Shown here one piece after another: positions 41,562-51,514 of a stretch of 64,000 nt of DNA (position 1 is the stretch's first letter; each line of letters opens with the position of its first letter). The stretch is taken from assembly GCA_947496705.1 (NCBI GenBank), contig CANMDW010000001.1:372001-436000 (forward strand), given 5' to 3'. Origin of the DNA: an uncultured Aquimarina sp. (GTDB taxonomy: Bacteria > Bacteroidota > Bacteroidia > Flavobacteriales > Flavobacteriaceae). The notes beneath the pieces were generated by a model, which saw only the letters and a program-made list of their open reading frames with translations, did not search any database and was not told the DNA's origin. The translations under genes and the position numbers were made by a program.

Positions 41562-42543
41562 CCGTTTCTTTAATAGCTTTTGAGATTGGAGTGAAATGGT
41601 AATTCAATGCTGCTTTGATTTTGTCATTTTTATATGTTGATTTTGAAAAAGCACTTCGTATAGAAGCTTTGAATATAAAACGTTTAGATCTAAAAATAAG
41701 GTGACTTATCCATTGAAGATAATATCCGAATTTTAATAAAAAAGGTGAAGCTTTCTTTTTGGGGAGAGGCTTGTTTAAAGCCTCAGCAATCATATCGAAG
41801 GTATTTTTATAACTTAAATTCTCGCCTATTAGAATATATCTTTGATTGCTATAATCACTTGCCATCAATTGATGCATAGTATTAATTACATCATCAACGG
41901 CCACATACCCGGTGGTTCCGGTGGTGTAATATTTCATTCCGCTGTATATTCTTTTGAATAGAAAACCACTACCACTGTGATAAAATCCCGGGCCAATGAT
42001 AATCCCCGGGTTTACAACCACTGCATTCAGCCCTTCTTGTGTTCCTCTCCAGACTTCCATTTCTGCACCATATTTGGTGATTGCATATATCGAATTAGGG
42101 ATTTCGGGATTCCACTCTGCAGTTTCATCTATATCTGTACCCGAAAGACTTTCTCCCAGAGTGGCGATCGAACTCACATAACACAGTTTTTTTACACGGT
42201 TAATCAAGCAAAGGTTTACAATATTGGCAGTGCCTTCAATATTTACTTTTCGTAGTTTTTTATGGTGCGATGGATCAAAACTGATCTTTGCCGCACAATG
42301 ATATACGTGGGTTACTCCTTCAAAAGCTTCAGATAATGCAGGGATATCATTAATGGTCGTTTTATACCATGCTATGGTATCAAATAAATGTTCTTCCTCA
42401 GGGAAATAGTAAGAAAACACTTTTTTAGCATGCTCTTTCTTAGCTTCTGTTCTATAAAGAGCGCGTATGGTATGTTTTTGCTGTACCAGCTTCACTAATA
42501 AATGGGTTCCTACCAAACCTGTTGCTCCTGTAACTAATATCAT
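41536..42543 (-). CDS. NAD-dependent epimerase/dehydratase family protein
   Basis: 335 residues, extended SDR. NAD-binding VTGATGLVGTHLLVKL, HCAAKISFDP, the catalytic Tyr-x3-Lys as YAITKYGAE, and NPGIIIGPGFYHSGSG. The closest general class is dihydroflavonol reductase/hydroxysteroid-like epimerases; the substrate is not predictable. Convergent with DUF4296 and overlapping its end by 26 bases; divergent from tyrS. Confidence 0.88.
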   Translation of the reverse strand: MILVTGATGLVGTHLLVKLVQQKHTIRALYRTEAKKEHAKKVFSYYFPEEEHLFDTIAWYKTTINDIPALSEAFEGVTHVYHCAAKISFDPSHHKKLRKVNIEGTANIVNLCLINRVKKLCYVSSIATLGESLSGTDIDETAEWNPEIPNSIYAITKYGAEMEVWRGTQEGLNAVVVNPGIIIGPGFYHSGSGFLFKRIYSGMKYYTTGTTGYVAVDDVINTMHQLMASDYSNQRYILIGENLSYKNTFDMIAEALNKPLPKKKASPFLLKFGYYLQWISHLIFRSKRFIFKASIRSAFSKSTYKNDKIKAALNYHFTPISKAIKETATLFLKET

Positions 42544-42620
42544 GATCTATACTCTGCGATACTAAAGTAAACATAATTCGTATTTCTCCCCTATTCATAG
42601 CTCAATATTAACCATATTTT

Positions 42621-42628
42621 TATCTTTG
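42621..42628 (+). promoter_or_regulatory. -7 box for tyrS
   Basis: TATCTTTG fits TAnnTTTG, 25 bases before the tyrS ATG. No matching -33 box. Confidence 0.55.
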
Positions 42629-42653
42629 TCGCTCTTAACCGAATTATAAGAAA

Positions 42654-43949
42654 ATGACCAAGAATTTTATAGAAGAGCTACGATGGAGAGGGATGTTGCA
42701 TGATGCGATGCCCGGCACCGAAGAATACCTGATGGAACAAATGCGATCTGCTTATATAGGTTTTGATCCTACGGCAGATTCTTTGCATATTGGTAATCTG
42801 GTACCGATTATGTTGTTGGCGCATTACCAGAGAGCGGGTCATAAGCCTTTTGCTTTGGTAGGAGGTGCTACCGGTATGATTGGTGATCCTTCGGGGAAAT
42901 CGGCCGAGCGTAATCTGCTGGATGAAAAAACATTGCGCCATAACCAGGAAGCGATAAAATCTCAGTTGGCCAGGTTCCTGGATTTTGAAAGCAACGCTGC
43001 CAATGCTGCAGTATTGGTAAATAACTATGACTGGATGAAAGATATTTCATTCCTTGGGTTTATAAGAGATGTGGGGAAGCATATTACGGTGAATTATATG
43101 ATGGCCAAAGATTCGGTTAAGAACAGGATTTCTTCAGAATCTGCCGAGGGGATGTCATTTACAGAATTTACCTATCAGCTGGTGCAGGGCTATGATTTCT
43201 TGCACTTATATAAAGAACATGATTGTACACTTCAGATGGGAGGTAGCGATCAATGGGGAAACATTACTACCGGGACTGAGCTGATCAGAAGAATTGCAGG
43301 CGGAAAAGGATATGCGCTTACATGCCCGCTGATCACCAAATCTGATGGCTCTAAATTTGGTAAATCTGAAGGAGGAAACATATGGTTGGATGCTAAAAGA
43401 ACGTCGCCGTATAAATTCTATCAATATTGGTTGAATACCAGTGATGAAGACGCAGAAAAGTATATAAAGATTTTTACATTTTTAACCAAAGAGGAAACAG
43501 AAAAACTTATTTCAGAACATAAAGAAGCGCCACATCAACGAATTTTACAGAAAAAACTGGCAGATGAAGTTACTGTGATTGCACATTCTCAGGAAGATCT
43601 GGATAATGCGATAAAAGCATCAAATATTCTTTTTGGAAAGTCTACATCGGCTGATCTAAAAGATCTGGACGAAGCTACTTTCTTAGATGTTTTTGATGGG
43701 GTGCCGCAAGCAGAGATTTCAAAAGATTTGGTTGTAAATGGTTTGGATATTATAGGAGCATTAGCCGAACATACAGGCTTTCTTAAATCCAATGGAGAGG
43801 CCAGAAGAGCACTAAAAGAGAATTCTATTGCGGTGAATAAGGAAAAGATAACCGATAGTTTTTTGATATCAGAGAAGGATTTGATCAATAAGCAATTTGT
43901 CTTATTGCAGCGAGGTAAGAAGAACTATTTTGTAATTAGAGTGGTTTAA
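42654..43949 (+). CDS. tyrS: Tyrosyl-tRNA synthetase
   Basis: 431 residues, full length. Class I marks: HIGH as HIGNL in [42 protein letters not shown] and the KMSKS loop as [13 protein letters not shown]. The C-terminal S4 RNA-binding domain ends in [17 protein letters not shown]. Single gene with a hairpin after it. Confidence 0.97.
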   Translation: MTKNFIEELRWRGMLHDAMPGTEEYLMEQMRSAYIGFDPTADSLHIGNLVPIMLLAHYQRAGHKPFALVGGATGMIGDPSGKSAERNLLDEKTLRHNQEAIKSQLARFLDFESNAANAAVLVNNYDWMKDISFLGFIRDVGKHITVNYMMAKDSVKNRISSESAEGMSFTEFTYQLVQGYDFLHLYKEHDCTLQMGGSDQWGNITTGTELIRRIAGGKGYALTCPLITKSDGSKFGKSEGGNIWLDAKRTSPYKFYQYWLNTSDEDAEKYIKIFTFLTKEETEKLISEHKEAPHQRILQKKLADEVTVIAHSQEDLDNAIKASNILFGKSTSADLKDLDEATFLDVFDGVPQAEISKDLVVNGLDIIGALAEHTGFLKSNGEARRALKENSIAVNKEKITDSFLISEKDLINKQFVLLQRGKKNYFVIRVV

Positions 43950-43970
43950 AACCTTGAAGGTCTTAAAAAA

Positions 43971-44005
43971 CAAAGCCTACCAGAATTACTCCTTAGCAGG
44001 CTTTG
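43971..44005. terminator. Hairpin between tyrS and the YHS gene
   Basis: Stem CAAAGCCT(AC) / (GC)AGGCTTTG around a 15-base loop. No long T run; lies between convergent genes (stops at 43949 and 44066). Confidence 0.55.
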
Positions 44006-44065
44006 TCAACTAACCAATCAATTATTGAAAAAACTTAGCATTCAATACAGCTCAATAACACTGTA

Positions 44066-44521
44066 TTATCTTTTTATTTTAATTTTCTGCCAATTTACGT
44101 CTGCTTTTGCTTGCAATTGTTCGGCATCTTCTTCTATCCATTTATCTAGTGTATTAATCCCCCAGGAATTATAAAATAAGTATAGCTTTCCGTCTCTTAT
44201 TTCAAATGTCTTAGGATTAATATCTACTTTTTCATTATTCACTGCTACTGCATAGGCACAATATCCTCCGTATTGCGGTATAAACTGCTTAGGGTTGTTC
44301 TTGAACTTTTCTAAATTCTCCTTGCTGGCAAACTTATATTTTACCCCATCATGGGTAGCTACAAATTTACTATCCCCCTTCATTATTTTATTATTAAAAT
44401 ATACCGTAACATCATATCCTTCGGCTACAAAATCTTTCTTAGTATTGTAATCTGTTTTTTGAGCGCTTAGGCTTACTACAAAAGCAAGAAATATAATTGT
44501 TAATATTTTTTTCATCGACAT
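44066..44521 (-). CDS. Secreted YHS-domain protein
   Basis: 151 residues with a signal peptide (ends VSLSAQ). The YHS-like part is visible: VAEGYDVTVYFNNKIMKGDSKFVATHDGVKYKFASKENLEKFKNNPKQFIPQYGGYCAYAV, where a metal-binding Cys sits in GGYCAYA. Such proteins are thought to bind copper or other metals in the periplasm; not proven here. The ATG at 44515 (two codons in) is an equally good start. Confidence 0.85.
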   Translation of the reverse strand: MSMKKILTIIFLAFVVSLSAQKTDYNTKKDFVAEGYDVTVYFNNKIMKGDSKFVATHDGVKYKFASKENLEKFKNNPKQFIPQYGGYCAYAVAVNNEKVDINPKTFEIRDGKLYLFYNSWGINTLDKWIEEDAEQLQAKADVNWQKIKIKR

Positions 44522-44656
44522 TTTATAATGGTCACATTAATTAGGTCGTAAAAAAATCTCAACATTACAACTTTAACATATTTTTAATCATTGTTGTCTG
44601 GGTCGATCCCGCTTATTGGATCCAGAACTTGCTCTGAGGTTTAGTACCTTTTATTT

Positions 44657-45175
44657 CTACAGTAGAAAATTACCAGTTTCCGGATACGGGATCAAGGCAC
44701 TGATCAATAAACTAATGCTGTCTTTTGCAATCATGGTAATCGATAACAATGTTGCTGTCACGACAATGGCTGTAGCGATATTATTTTGCTGAATGTCTTT
44801 GAATTCATTCATTCCTTTGGTCAAGGCAGAAAATAGTATAAAAACCGAAGTATTAATAATCACAGCAAAGGCAAATCCAATAAACAAGTACAATCCAGAG
44901 TATTGTATGATCTTGCCCAAAGTGATGTTATTTTCTTCAGACATGGATAGTCTAACCATATTGGTGATAGAAGGAATGATCTCGCTGAGGATAATACCGA
45001 TGGAGAGGATAATCCCGGCAGTGAAAACAGCGAAAGCTATATTATTTTCCCGTAGGGAAACATTCTTAAAGAATATTCTTTGCAGGATTTTAAAAGAAAC
45101 AAATAATATCAATACCGAAAGCACAATAGCCAGGGCTATTTCTATAAAAGCGAGAGTTAATAATTTGGTTTGCAT
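44657..45175 (-). CDS. DUF350 family membrane protein
   Basis: 172 residues, four to five membrane helices. Marks: AVFTAGIILSIGIILSEII and NNIATAIVVTATLLSITMIAKDSI, the doubled DUF350 pattern. Function unknown; homologues often sit beside membrane-stress or ATP-grasp genes. Its start is only 4 bases after the stop of the transglutaminase-like gene, so it is the last gene of a three-gene operon. Confidence 0.82.
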   Translation of the reverse strand: MQTKLLTLAFIEIALAIVLSVLILFVSFKILQRIFFKNVSLRENNIAFAVFTAGIILSIGIILSEIIPSITNMVRLSMSEENNITLGKIIQYSGLYLFIGFAFAVIINTSVFILFSALTKGMNEFKDIQQNNIATAIVVTATLLSITMIAKDSISLLISALIPYPETGNFLL

Positions 45176-45179
45176 GATG

Positions 45180-46202
45180 TTATGTGTTAGTTAGCATAAT
45201 ATACCAATGATTTATATTATTAAAATTGCTGGGTAATGTGCCAATCGTATAATATTTACTGGTGGTTTCCCAAACATAATAGCGTTTTCCGTTATGCACT
45301 TTATATTGCCCCTTTGCCGGAATATGAAGCCCCAGGATTGAATGTTGGTAGTAATTACTGTTAAGAATAGCCACATCATATCCAAAATAGTTAAGAATAG
45401 CATAAATAATGACGGTTCTGGTATCGCAATCTCCTTTTAAATTTCCCATAAAGCCTATGGGGGTTTGTATACCATGAGGAATATGGCCAATACAGCAATC
45501 GGGGCATTTTTCTAATACTTCACGAATGTAATCTTCATATTTTTCGGGCGATTGGCAAGCAGTCTCAAATACCAAAGAATATGGGATATCCTGTATAAAA
45601 GTGACTACCATATCGGCAAATTCAAATTGGTTAAGGCTATTTGTGGTTTTAATTTCCTTCAGCTTTTTTAGAATTAAATCTAACCTTGGGGTATCTGATG
45701 TTGCCAAATACTGATACAGATCCCCCCAGGGTAATTTGTTATATTTTTGGTGATTGTTAACATATTCTTTTTTGGAAGAAACATAATCTTTTTCACGAAC
45801 CGAAAAACTTCCTTCAAAAGAATTTCCGAAGTTATCACTCCACTTCCTTTTTTGGCTTAGCAACATAATAGAATCTCCATGTTCGATTGTGGTTTCGCGA
45901 TAAATATCTTCAGAAATATCTGTTTTTGTAATTTTGTTTGAGGTTGGCAGATGGGTAAATATATAACGCAATCCCAATAAAGATCCCAGAAAAAATGTGC
46001 TGTACATAAGATAACGCCATGGCGATCTATTATTTTCTTCGCTCTGCAATGTTCCTAATACTACAGAAAGTAAAAGTAGTAATAGTATAAAAGAGGTACA
46101 TAAAGATATAGGCAAAAAAGCTTGTATAAAGCTACTGCCAATGATAGCAATCAGTATCATTGCGGGAAACGTAAAACAACCTAGTGTTTTTTTTGTAACC
46201 AT
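45180..46202 (-). CDS. Transglutaminase-like membrane protein
   Basis: 340 residues. Three hydrophobic segments at the N-terminus (about 10-80), then a soluble domain. A papain-like triad is visible: Cys259 in LKGDCDTRTVIIYAIL, His287 in YYQHSILGLHIP and an acidic residue at about 313 in YVWETTS. Extra cysteines cluster at CPDCC (about 233-237). Such domains act as proteases, amidases or cross-linkers; here facing the periplasm or cytoplasm cannot be told. Seven bases after the LuxE-like gene and 4 before DUF350. Confidence 0.8.
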   Translation of the reverse strand: MVTKKTLGCFTFPAMILIAIIGSSFIQAFLPISLCTSFILLLLLLSVVLGTLQSEENNRSPWRYLMYSTFFLGSLLGLRYIFTHLPTSNKITKTDISEDIYRETTIEHGDSIMLLSQKRKWSDNFGNSFEGSFSVREKDYVSSKKEYVNNHQKYNKLPWGDLYQYLATSDTPRLDLILKKLKEIKTTNSLNQFEFADMVVTFIQDIPYSLVFETACQSPEKYEDYIREVLEKCPDCCIGHIPHGIQTPIGFMGNLKGDCDTRTVIIYAILNYFGYDVAILNSNYYQHSILGLHIPAKGQYKVHNGKRYYVWETTSKYYTIGTLPSNFNNINHWYIMLTNT

Positions 46203-46209
46203 TTTTATA

Positions 46210-47193
46210 TTATAGCGCCATTAAATTGCATCCTCGTATATCGCTATGGTCAAATCTACCTAAAATTTCGAATCCCCCATCTATATAAGTTGTACCAATA
46301 TCTTGAGTGGCAATAAAGGCACAAGAATTAATATTTGCCAGGTCTATGATGTTTACTCCCCCGGTTTTGCGATAGCCTAACAGGGTTAACGGATCTTCAG
46401 GACTCCTAATCGATACCTTCATCCAGGGAGGGCAATAAAATATGCCGTTGCGTTTCGCATAAGCTTGTGACAGTAATTCGGTCATACCATATTCACTGTG
46501 TATTTGTGAAACACCTAATTTATGAGTAAGGATTTGATGGAGTTCTTTGCGAATCAGCTCTTTTCTTCGACCCTTCATGCCCCCCGTTTCCATCACGATC
46601 ACCTGGTCACTAAGCGGTAGTATAGGGTATTGCTCAACAAGATCCAACAGTGCAAACGAGACTCCTAAAAGTAGTATCTTTTTGTTTTCATCAATACCTT
46701 TTTGTATTACTTTTATGAGTTTTTCGATCTCATACAAATAGAAACCACTTTCTGCCTGGTGGCTGTCTTTGATCAATTTTTCGGCCATATATACCAGAGA
46801 AGACCCTTTTCTTTCCAAATACGAAGGAAGCAAAGCCAATACCACATATTCTGTAATGTCTCCGTAGAAATATTGAAATCCTTTACGAAAGCTTTTTTCA
46901 TACATCTTGATATCACTCACATAGTGCTTGCTGGTTACTGCACCTGTAGTGCCACTGCTGGTAAAAATTTTATCAATAGAGGGTGAAGTGCATACTACCT
47001 GTTCCTGTTTGAAGAATTGTATAGGTAAATAAGGAATATCACGAATGTGTTTTACCGAGGTTTTTGTAATCCCCAGAAGGTTACAGAATCTTTGATAAAT
47101 GGAATTATTAATATATTGATGAGTAAATGCACCTAATGCTGCCTGCTCAAAATCTGTGTCGTTTTGAATGGAAAATAGGGTGTTGGCGAGCAT
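46210..47193 (-). CDS. LuxE-like acyl-protein synthetase / adenylate-forming enzyme
   Basis: 327 residues, smaller than acyl-CoA synthetases. It matches the LuxE family: IPYLPIQFFKQEQVV, the adenylation motif FTSSGTTGAVTSKHYVSD, METGGMKGRRKE, HSEYGMTELLSQAY and a Cys five residues from the C-terminus (Cys322, DIRGCNLMAL), the position of the acyl-accepting Cys in LuxE. It likely activates a fatty acid and passes it to its own Cys or a partner. No lux reductase genes are present, so this is not bioluminescence. Confidence 0.85.
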   Translation of the reverse strand: MLANTLFSIQNDTDFEQAALGAFTHQYINNSIYQRFCNLLGITKTSVKHIRDIPYLPIQFFKQEQVVCTSPSIDKIFTSSGTTGAVTSKHYVSDIKMYEKSFRKGFQYFYGDITEYVVLALLPSYLERKGSSLVYMAEKLIKDSHQAESGFYLYEIEKLIKVIQKGIDENKKILLLGVSFALLDLVEQYPILPLSDQVIVMETGGMKGRRKELIRKELHQILTHKLGVSQIHSEYGMTELLSQAYAKRNGIFYCPPWMKVSIRSPEDPLTLLGYRKTGGVNIIDLANINSCAFIATQDIGTTYIDGGFEILGRFDHSDIRGCNLMAL

Positions 47194-47301
47194 ATGATTT
47201 GTTCAACAAATTTATTGAACAAAGGTATAAAAAAGAGTTTCTTTTCCTGAAGTGTTTTTGAGAAGAAAACAATAAAATTACCCTATAATTAAAAGCTCAT
47301 G

Positions 47302-47649
47302 CTATTTTATAATAAGCTTTCGGGTAACCTGTGTTTCTAGTTCTTTAACATTAATAATATATATCCCGGTTTTCAACTGGCTGATATCTAACTCTTTACC
47401 AATTAAAACCTTAAAACGTAATCTTTTTCCTAAAACATTATAAATAGTAACTGTTTTGGTGAGACCCAGATCTGAAGTAATATATAATACGCTTCCGGCG
47501 GGTGCAGGATTAGGAAACATCCTGAAACCATCAATCTGTATGTCTTTTGGTTCTTGTTTTTCGGAGGTATTAGATTGCGCCTGAATTCCCGAAGAAAAGG
47601 AAAAGCAAATGAGTCCAATAAATATAAATAGTAAGTAGATTTTTTTCAT
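47302..47649 (-). CDS. Orphan T9SS type A sorting-domain protein
   Basis: 115 residues: a signal peptide (1-24), about 17 linker residues, then a complete type IX secretion C-terminal domain (FRMFPNPAPAGSVLYITSD, VTIYNVLGKRL, LKTGIYIINVKE, closing RKLIIK). There is no passenger domain. Either a minimal surface protein or a remnant of a larger one whose body has been lost. Stands alone between the LuxE-like gene and the MATE exporter. Confidence 0.85.
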   Translation of the reverse strand: MKKIYLLFIFIGLICFSFSSGIQAQSNTSEKQEPKDIQIDGFRMFPNPAPAGSVLYITSDLGLTKTVTIYNVLGKRLRFKVLIGKELDISQLKTGIYIINVKELETQVTRKLIIK

Positions 47650-47942
47650 AGAAAATTATTTTGGGATGGTAAATATACGATTTTATAATTAAATTTTAAG
47701 TAGAAACCAGAGATACTTTTATGTTAAATAGTGACAAAAAGGCAGTTCCGTAATTGTTTTACGGCTTTTTCTCTAATTTTTAGTTTTGAAATTCAAAAAT
47801 AATATGCATCTTTGTTTTATGATGAAGTTATAAAGAATTATGTACCTCATAGAGCACATAGTCACCCGACGATTTAGAAGCTAAAGATTTCTTTTTTACT
47901 GCTTCTTACCTTTCTTTTTTCTAATTTATAATTCTTTACATC

Positions 47943-49349
47943 ATGACTCAAAATAAACTCACACTTTCACGTCTGTTTTCATATTTCAAAACTGCTGTTG
48001 CGGGTACAGAACAAGAATTCACTTCAGGAAGCATTCGGAGGGCAGTTTTTATGCTTTCGGTTCCTATGATACTCGAGATGATGATGGAATCTGTCTTCTT
48101 TCTGGTAGATGCATATTATGTTTCCAGTCTGGGAGCCAACGCCATAGCTACCGTAGGATTAACAGAATCTGTGCTTACCCTGGTGTATGCAGTTGCTATC
48201 GGGCTTAGCATGGGGGTTACCGCTATTGTTGCCCGTAGGGTGGGGGAACAGGATATTAAAGGAGCCTCACAAGTTGCCATACAATCTATATTTTTAGGAA
48301 TCGTCGTTGCTGTTGTTATAAGCGTGATAGGGATTCTTTTTCCTAAAGAGATCCTGGGGCTTATGGGTGCCGAACCCGATCTTATAGCCGATGGGTATGG
48401 CTATACCCAGGTATTGCTGGGCGGAAATGTAACTATCATGCTCTTGTTTTTGATCAATGCAGTTTTTCGTGGTGCAGGAGATGCATCGGTAGCAATGCGG
48501 GTATTGATATTCTCTAATCTATTAAATATTGTGTTGGACCCGATGTTTATATTTGGTTTTGGCCCTATTCCCGCATTCGGGGTGCAGGGAGCAGCTATAG
48601 CCACTACCATTGGCCGGGGTAGTGCCGTAATATTTCAGTTACTGATTCTTTTTTATGGCTGGAGCAAGATCAAAGTCGCGTTTAAAGATCTCGTTTTCCG
48701 AGCGGGAATTATGCTCAATTTGGTCAAAGTATCTGCAGGAGGAATCGGGCAATTCATTATTGGCACATCGAGCTGGGTATTTTTGATGCGTATCATGGCC
48801 GAGTTTGGAAGTGAAGTATTAGCGGGGTATACGATTGCGATTCGGGTACTCATGTTCACCTTGATGCCTTCCTGGGGGATGAGCAATGCGGCAGCTACAT
48901 TGGTAGGCCAAAATTTGGGTGCGCAAAAACCTGAACGTGCCGAACAATCGGTTTGGAAAACCGGTAAATACAATGCCTGGTTTATGTTGGCAGTGTCCAT
49001 ATTTTATCTGGTATTTGCAGAGATGATCCTCAAAATCTTTAGTGATGAAGCATTGGTGATAGAATTTGGGGCCTTAAGTTTACGAGTAATCGCTGCAGGA
49101 TATGTATTTTATGCGTATGGTATGGTGATTATACAATCTTTTAACGGAGCTGGAGATACTTTAACACCTACAGTGATCAATTTCTTTTGCTTTTGGGTGT
49201 TTCAACTGCCATTTGCGTATCTGGCGGCATTGGTTTTTGACTGGGGTGCCATGGGTGTATTTTTGTCTATTACTTTTGCAGAGGTTTTAATCGCAGTAAT
49301 CGGGATCATCTGGTTTAGAAAAGGAAAATGGAAAGCAGTGAAGGTTTAG
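47943..49349 (+). CDS. MATE-family multidrug exporter
   Basis: 468 residues, twelve membrane helices in two MATE halves. Marks: SVPMILEMMMESVFFLVDAYYVSSLGANAIATVGL, NAVFRGAGDASVAMR and AATLVGQNLGAQKPERAE. Exports drugs or metabolites with sodium or proton exchange. Own promoter region (47650-47942, 293 bases, no clear boxes). It is followed by a 394-base gap with hairpins. Confidence 0.92.
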   Translation: MTQNKLTLSRLFSYFKTAVAGTEQEFTSGSIRRAVFMLSVPMILEMMMESVFFLVDAYYVSSLGANAIATVGLTESVLTLVYAVAIGLSMGVTAIVARRVGEQDIKGASQVAIQSIFLGIVVAVVISVIGILFPKEILGLMGAEPDLIADGYGYTQVLLGGNVTIMLLFLINAVFRGAGDASVAMRVLIFSNLLNIVLDPMFIFGFGPIPAFGVQGAAIATTIGRGSAVIFQLLILFYGWSKIKVAFKDLVFRAGIMLNLVKVSAGGIGQFIIGTSSWVFLMRIMAEFGSEVLAGYTIAIRVLMFTLMPSWGMSNAAATLVGQNLGAQKPERAEQSVWKTGKYNAWFMLAVSIFYLVFAEMILKIFSDEALVIEFGALSLRVIAAGYVFYAYGMVIIQSFNGAGDTLTPTVINFFCFWVFQLPFAYLAALVFDWGAMGVFLSITFAEVLIAVIGIIWFRKGKWKAVKV

Positions 49350-49743
49350 AAAAGGGATGAGAGATGAGGCTGTGAGGGCGTTTTGCTATGAGTGGTGAGG
49401 AGGGGAGTTAAAGCGATTGACCCTCCAAATCCCATAGGATTTTTCAGAAAGCGAGGTTTGAAAGTTATCACGTAATTTTAATTAGTATCATTTAAATTTT
49501 TTCAATTCCTCCGTCCGCTTAGGGCGGACACCCTGCCAGGGATCTTTCTATAACTTAAGGGCACTTCTAAAAACCAGTTTTTAGAGGTGCCCTTAATATA
49601 ACCCATAGTGCATTTAAAAGTAAACAGCACAAAATATAGCATTATTTTTCATATAAAATCACCGTATAAAAGCTAGCTGCAAGGTGCTTAAACAAAACCC
49701 GCGCTTAGTAAAGCCTTCCCGAATATGATGCGGGTTTTTTAGT
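49350..49743. other. Intergenic region with three hairpins
   Basis: No gene seen. Hairpins: GTCCGC/GCGGAC at about 49512-49528 (small, GC-rich), AAGGGCACTTCTAAAAA/TTTTTAGAGGTGCCCTT at 49557-49594 (strong, likely MATE terminator), and AAAACCCGC/GCGGGTTTT at 49695-49737, which on the minus strand is followed by T-rich sequence and can end the TRAP operon. The first 100 bases look like worn dispersed repeat. Confidence 0.65.
49557..49594. terminator. Strong hairpin after the MATE gene
   Basis: 17-bp stem with one G-U pair and a CAG-type loop; AT-rich inner half gives T runs on both strands. Probable bidirectional terminator between the MATE gene and the TRAP operon. Confidence 0.75.
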
Positions 49744-51039
49744 TTAAAAACCAAACAACCGGGGTACCCAAAGACTTAGTTCTGGCACATAGGTAACGAT
49801 TACCAATACGACCAACATTACTATAAACAGCGGTAATAAGGGACGTATCACCTTTTGAATACTTAAATTGGCCACACCACATCCTACAAAGAGCACCGAG
49901 CCCACTGGTGGTGTACATAAACCTATGCATAAGTTCATGATCATGATGATCCCGAAATGAACCGGATCTATCCCTATATTGGTAACGATTGGCAGGAAAA
50001 TAGGGGTAAAAATCAATACGGCAGGTGTCATATCCATAAAAATCCCTACAAATAGTAAAATAAGGTTAATAATGATTAGAATAACGACAGGGTTATTGCT
50101 TATTGCCAGGAGTGCACTACTAATTTCCTGGGGTATATTTTCATAAGACATCACCCAGGACATGGCTACCGATGTAGCGATGAGCAGCATTACGATAGCT
50201 GTTGTTTTTGTGGTTTCTAATAGAATAACAGAAATATCTTTTGCAGTAATTTCTTTATAGGCAAATGCCAAAACAAACGTATAAATAACTGCAACTGCCG
50301 ATGCTTCGGTAGCGGTAAAGATACCAGCTACAATACCACCAATGACAACGACCAGCAGTAATAAACTGGGAAATGCAGCCATAAAGCGCTTGATAAACAT
50401 TTTGAATCCCACGGCTTTTTCTGTTGGGTATTTCTTTAAATACGAATAGATCCCGGCAACAATCATTAAGGCAAGGCCGATCAAGATCCCGGGAATATAT
50501 CCTGCAAGGAATAATGCAGCGATCGATACCCCCCCGCTAGCCAGCGAATAAATGATCAAAATATTACTTGGCGGAATAATCAATCCTGTAGTAGCACTGG
50601 TGATATTAACAGCAGCGCTAAAAGATTTATCATATCCTTCTTTTTCCATCATAGGGTTCATAAATCCCCCGATGGCCGAAGCCGCAGCTACAGCAGATCC
50701 CGAAATAGCGCCAAACAACATACAGGCGATAATATTTACAAAGGCCAATCCCCCGGGCAAAGGCCCTACAATGGCTTTGGCAAACTCAATGAGTCGATGG
50801 GCAATACCCCCTCGATTCATGACTTGCCCTGCCAAAATAAAGAAAGGAATGGCTAACAATGCAAAACTATCCAAAGAGGTAGCCATGCGTTGTGCCAGTG
50901 TAGTTACCGAAGGTAAAAATGGCATAGACACTACCAATGTTAGCAATCCCGAAAGCCCAATACTATAGGCTATAGGGACACGCAATGATAAAAAAATCAA
51001 AAAACTAATGACCAGTATGAGTGCTTCTATATAATCCAT
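49744..51039 (-). CDS. dctM: TRAP transporter large membrane subunit DctM
   Basis: 431 residues, about twelve membrane helices, the full-size TRAP DctM. Marks: LRVPIAYSIGLSGLL, FILAGQVMNRGGIAHRLIEFA, GAISGSAVAAASAIGGFMNPMM and FTPIFLPIVTNIGIDPVHFGIIMIMNLCIGLCTPPVG. It carries substrate with sodium. The neighbouring uronate genes make hexuronate the likely cargo. One base separates it from dctQ. Confidence 0.94.
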   Translation of the reverse strand: MDYIEALILVISFLIFLSLRVPIAYSIGLSGLLTLVVSMPFLPSVTTLAQRMATSLDSFALLAIPFFILAGQVMNRGGIAHRLIEFAKAIVGPLPGGLAFVNIIACMLFGAISGSAVAAASAIGGFMNPMMEKEGYDKSFSAAVNITSATTGLIIPPSNILIIYSLASGGVSIAALFLAGYIPGILIGLALMIVAGIYSYLKKYPTEKAVGFKMFIKRFMAAFPSLLLLVVVIGGIVAGIFTATEASAVAVIYTFVLAFAYKEITAKDISVILLETTKTTAIVMLLIATSVAMSWVMSYENIPQEISSALLAISNNPVVILIIINLILLFVGIFMDMTPAVLIFTPIFLPIVTNIGIDPVHFGIIMIMNLCIGLCTPPVGSVLFVGCGVANLSIQKVIRPLLPLFIVMLVVLVIVTYVPELSLWVPRLFGF

Positions 51040-51040
51040 A

Positions 51041-51514
51041 CTATTTCGATTTAAGTGTCTTGCGTTTTTGAATAAAAATATCTAAGCTATAGTACACAAT
51101 CAAGAATCCGCTTACGGGCACTACCAAATATATATATGACAAAGGAATTTCTAACGCTGCAGATCGCTGATCCAATGTATAGGTAATCCAACACAGCCTT
51201 AACCCTCCGATTACCATGACAAAAAAAGCAAAGATCACCACCGAAAAGCTTACAATTCCCGAAAAAAGCGTTGGCGATTTTGCAATAACCCTGGTTGGAA
51301 TAAGATCGATTGCTAAATGCAATTCTTTCCCTGTGGCATAGGCGGCTCCAAAAAGCCCCAGCCAGATTAGTGAAAAGCTTGCAATTTCATCTGTTAATGT
51401 ACTGGGGGCACCCAATAAGTATCTCGAAATCACCTGCCATACTACTGCTACCAGCATTATAGAAATAATCAGGATTAATAACTTTTCTAATGTTTTATCT
51501 ATGAATGTTCGCAT
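51041..51514 (-). CDS. dctQ: TRAP transporter small membrane subunit DctQ
   Basis: 157 residues, four membrane helices. Marks: VISRYLLGAPSTLTDEIASFSLIWLGLFGAAYATGKELHLAIDLI, which is the DctQ signature. Partner of DctM and DctP; overlaps dctP by one base. The three separate genes mean DctQ and DctM are not fused, as they are in some TRAP systems. Confidence 0.93.
   Translation of the reverse strand: MRTFIDKTLEKLLILIISIMLVAVVWQVISRYLLGAPSTLTDEIASFSLIWLGLFGAAYATGKELHLAIDLIPTRVIAKSPTLFSGIVSFSVVIFAFFVMVIGGLRLCWITYTLDQRSAALEIPLSYIYLVVPVSGFLIVYYSLDIFIQKRKTLKSK

Noticed and set aside
46210..47193. Bioluminescence (lux) operon
   Set aside because: Only a LuxE-like protein is present; no luciferase or reductase genes are nearby.
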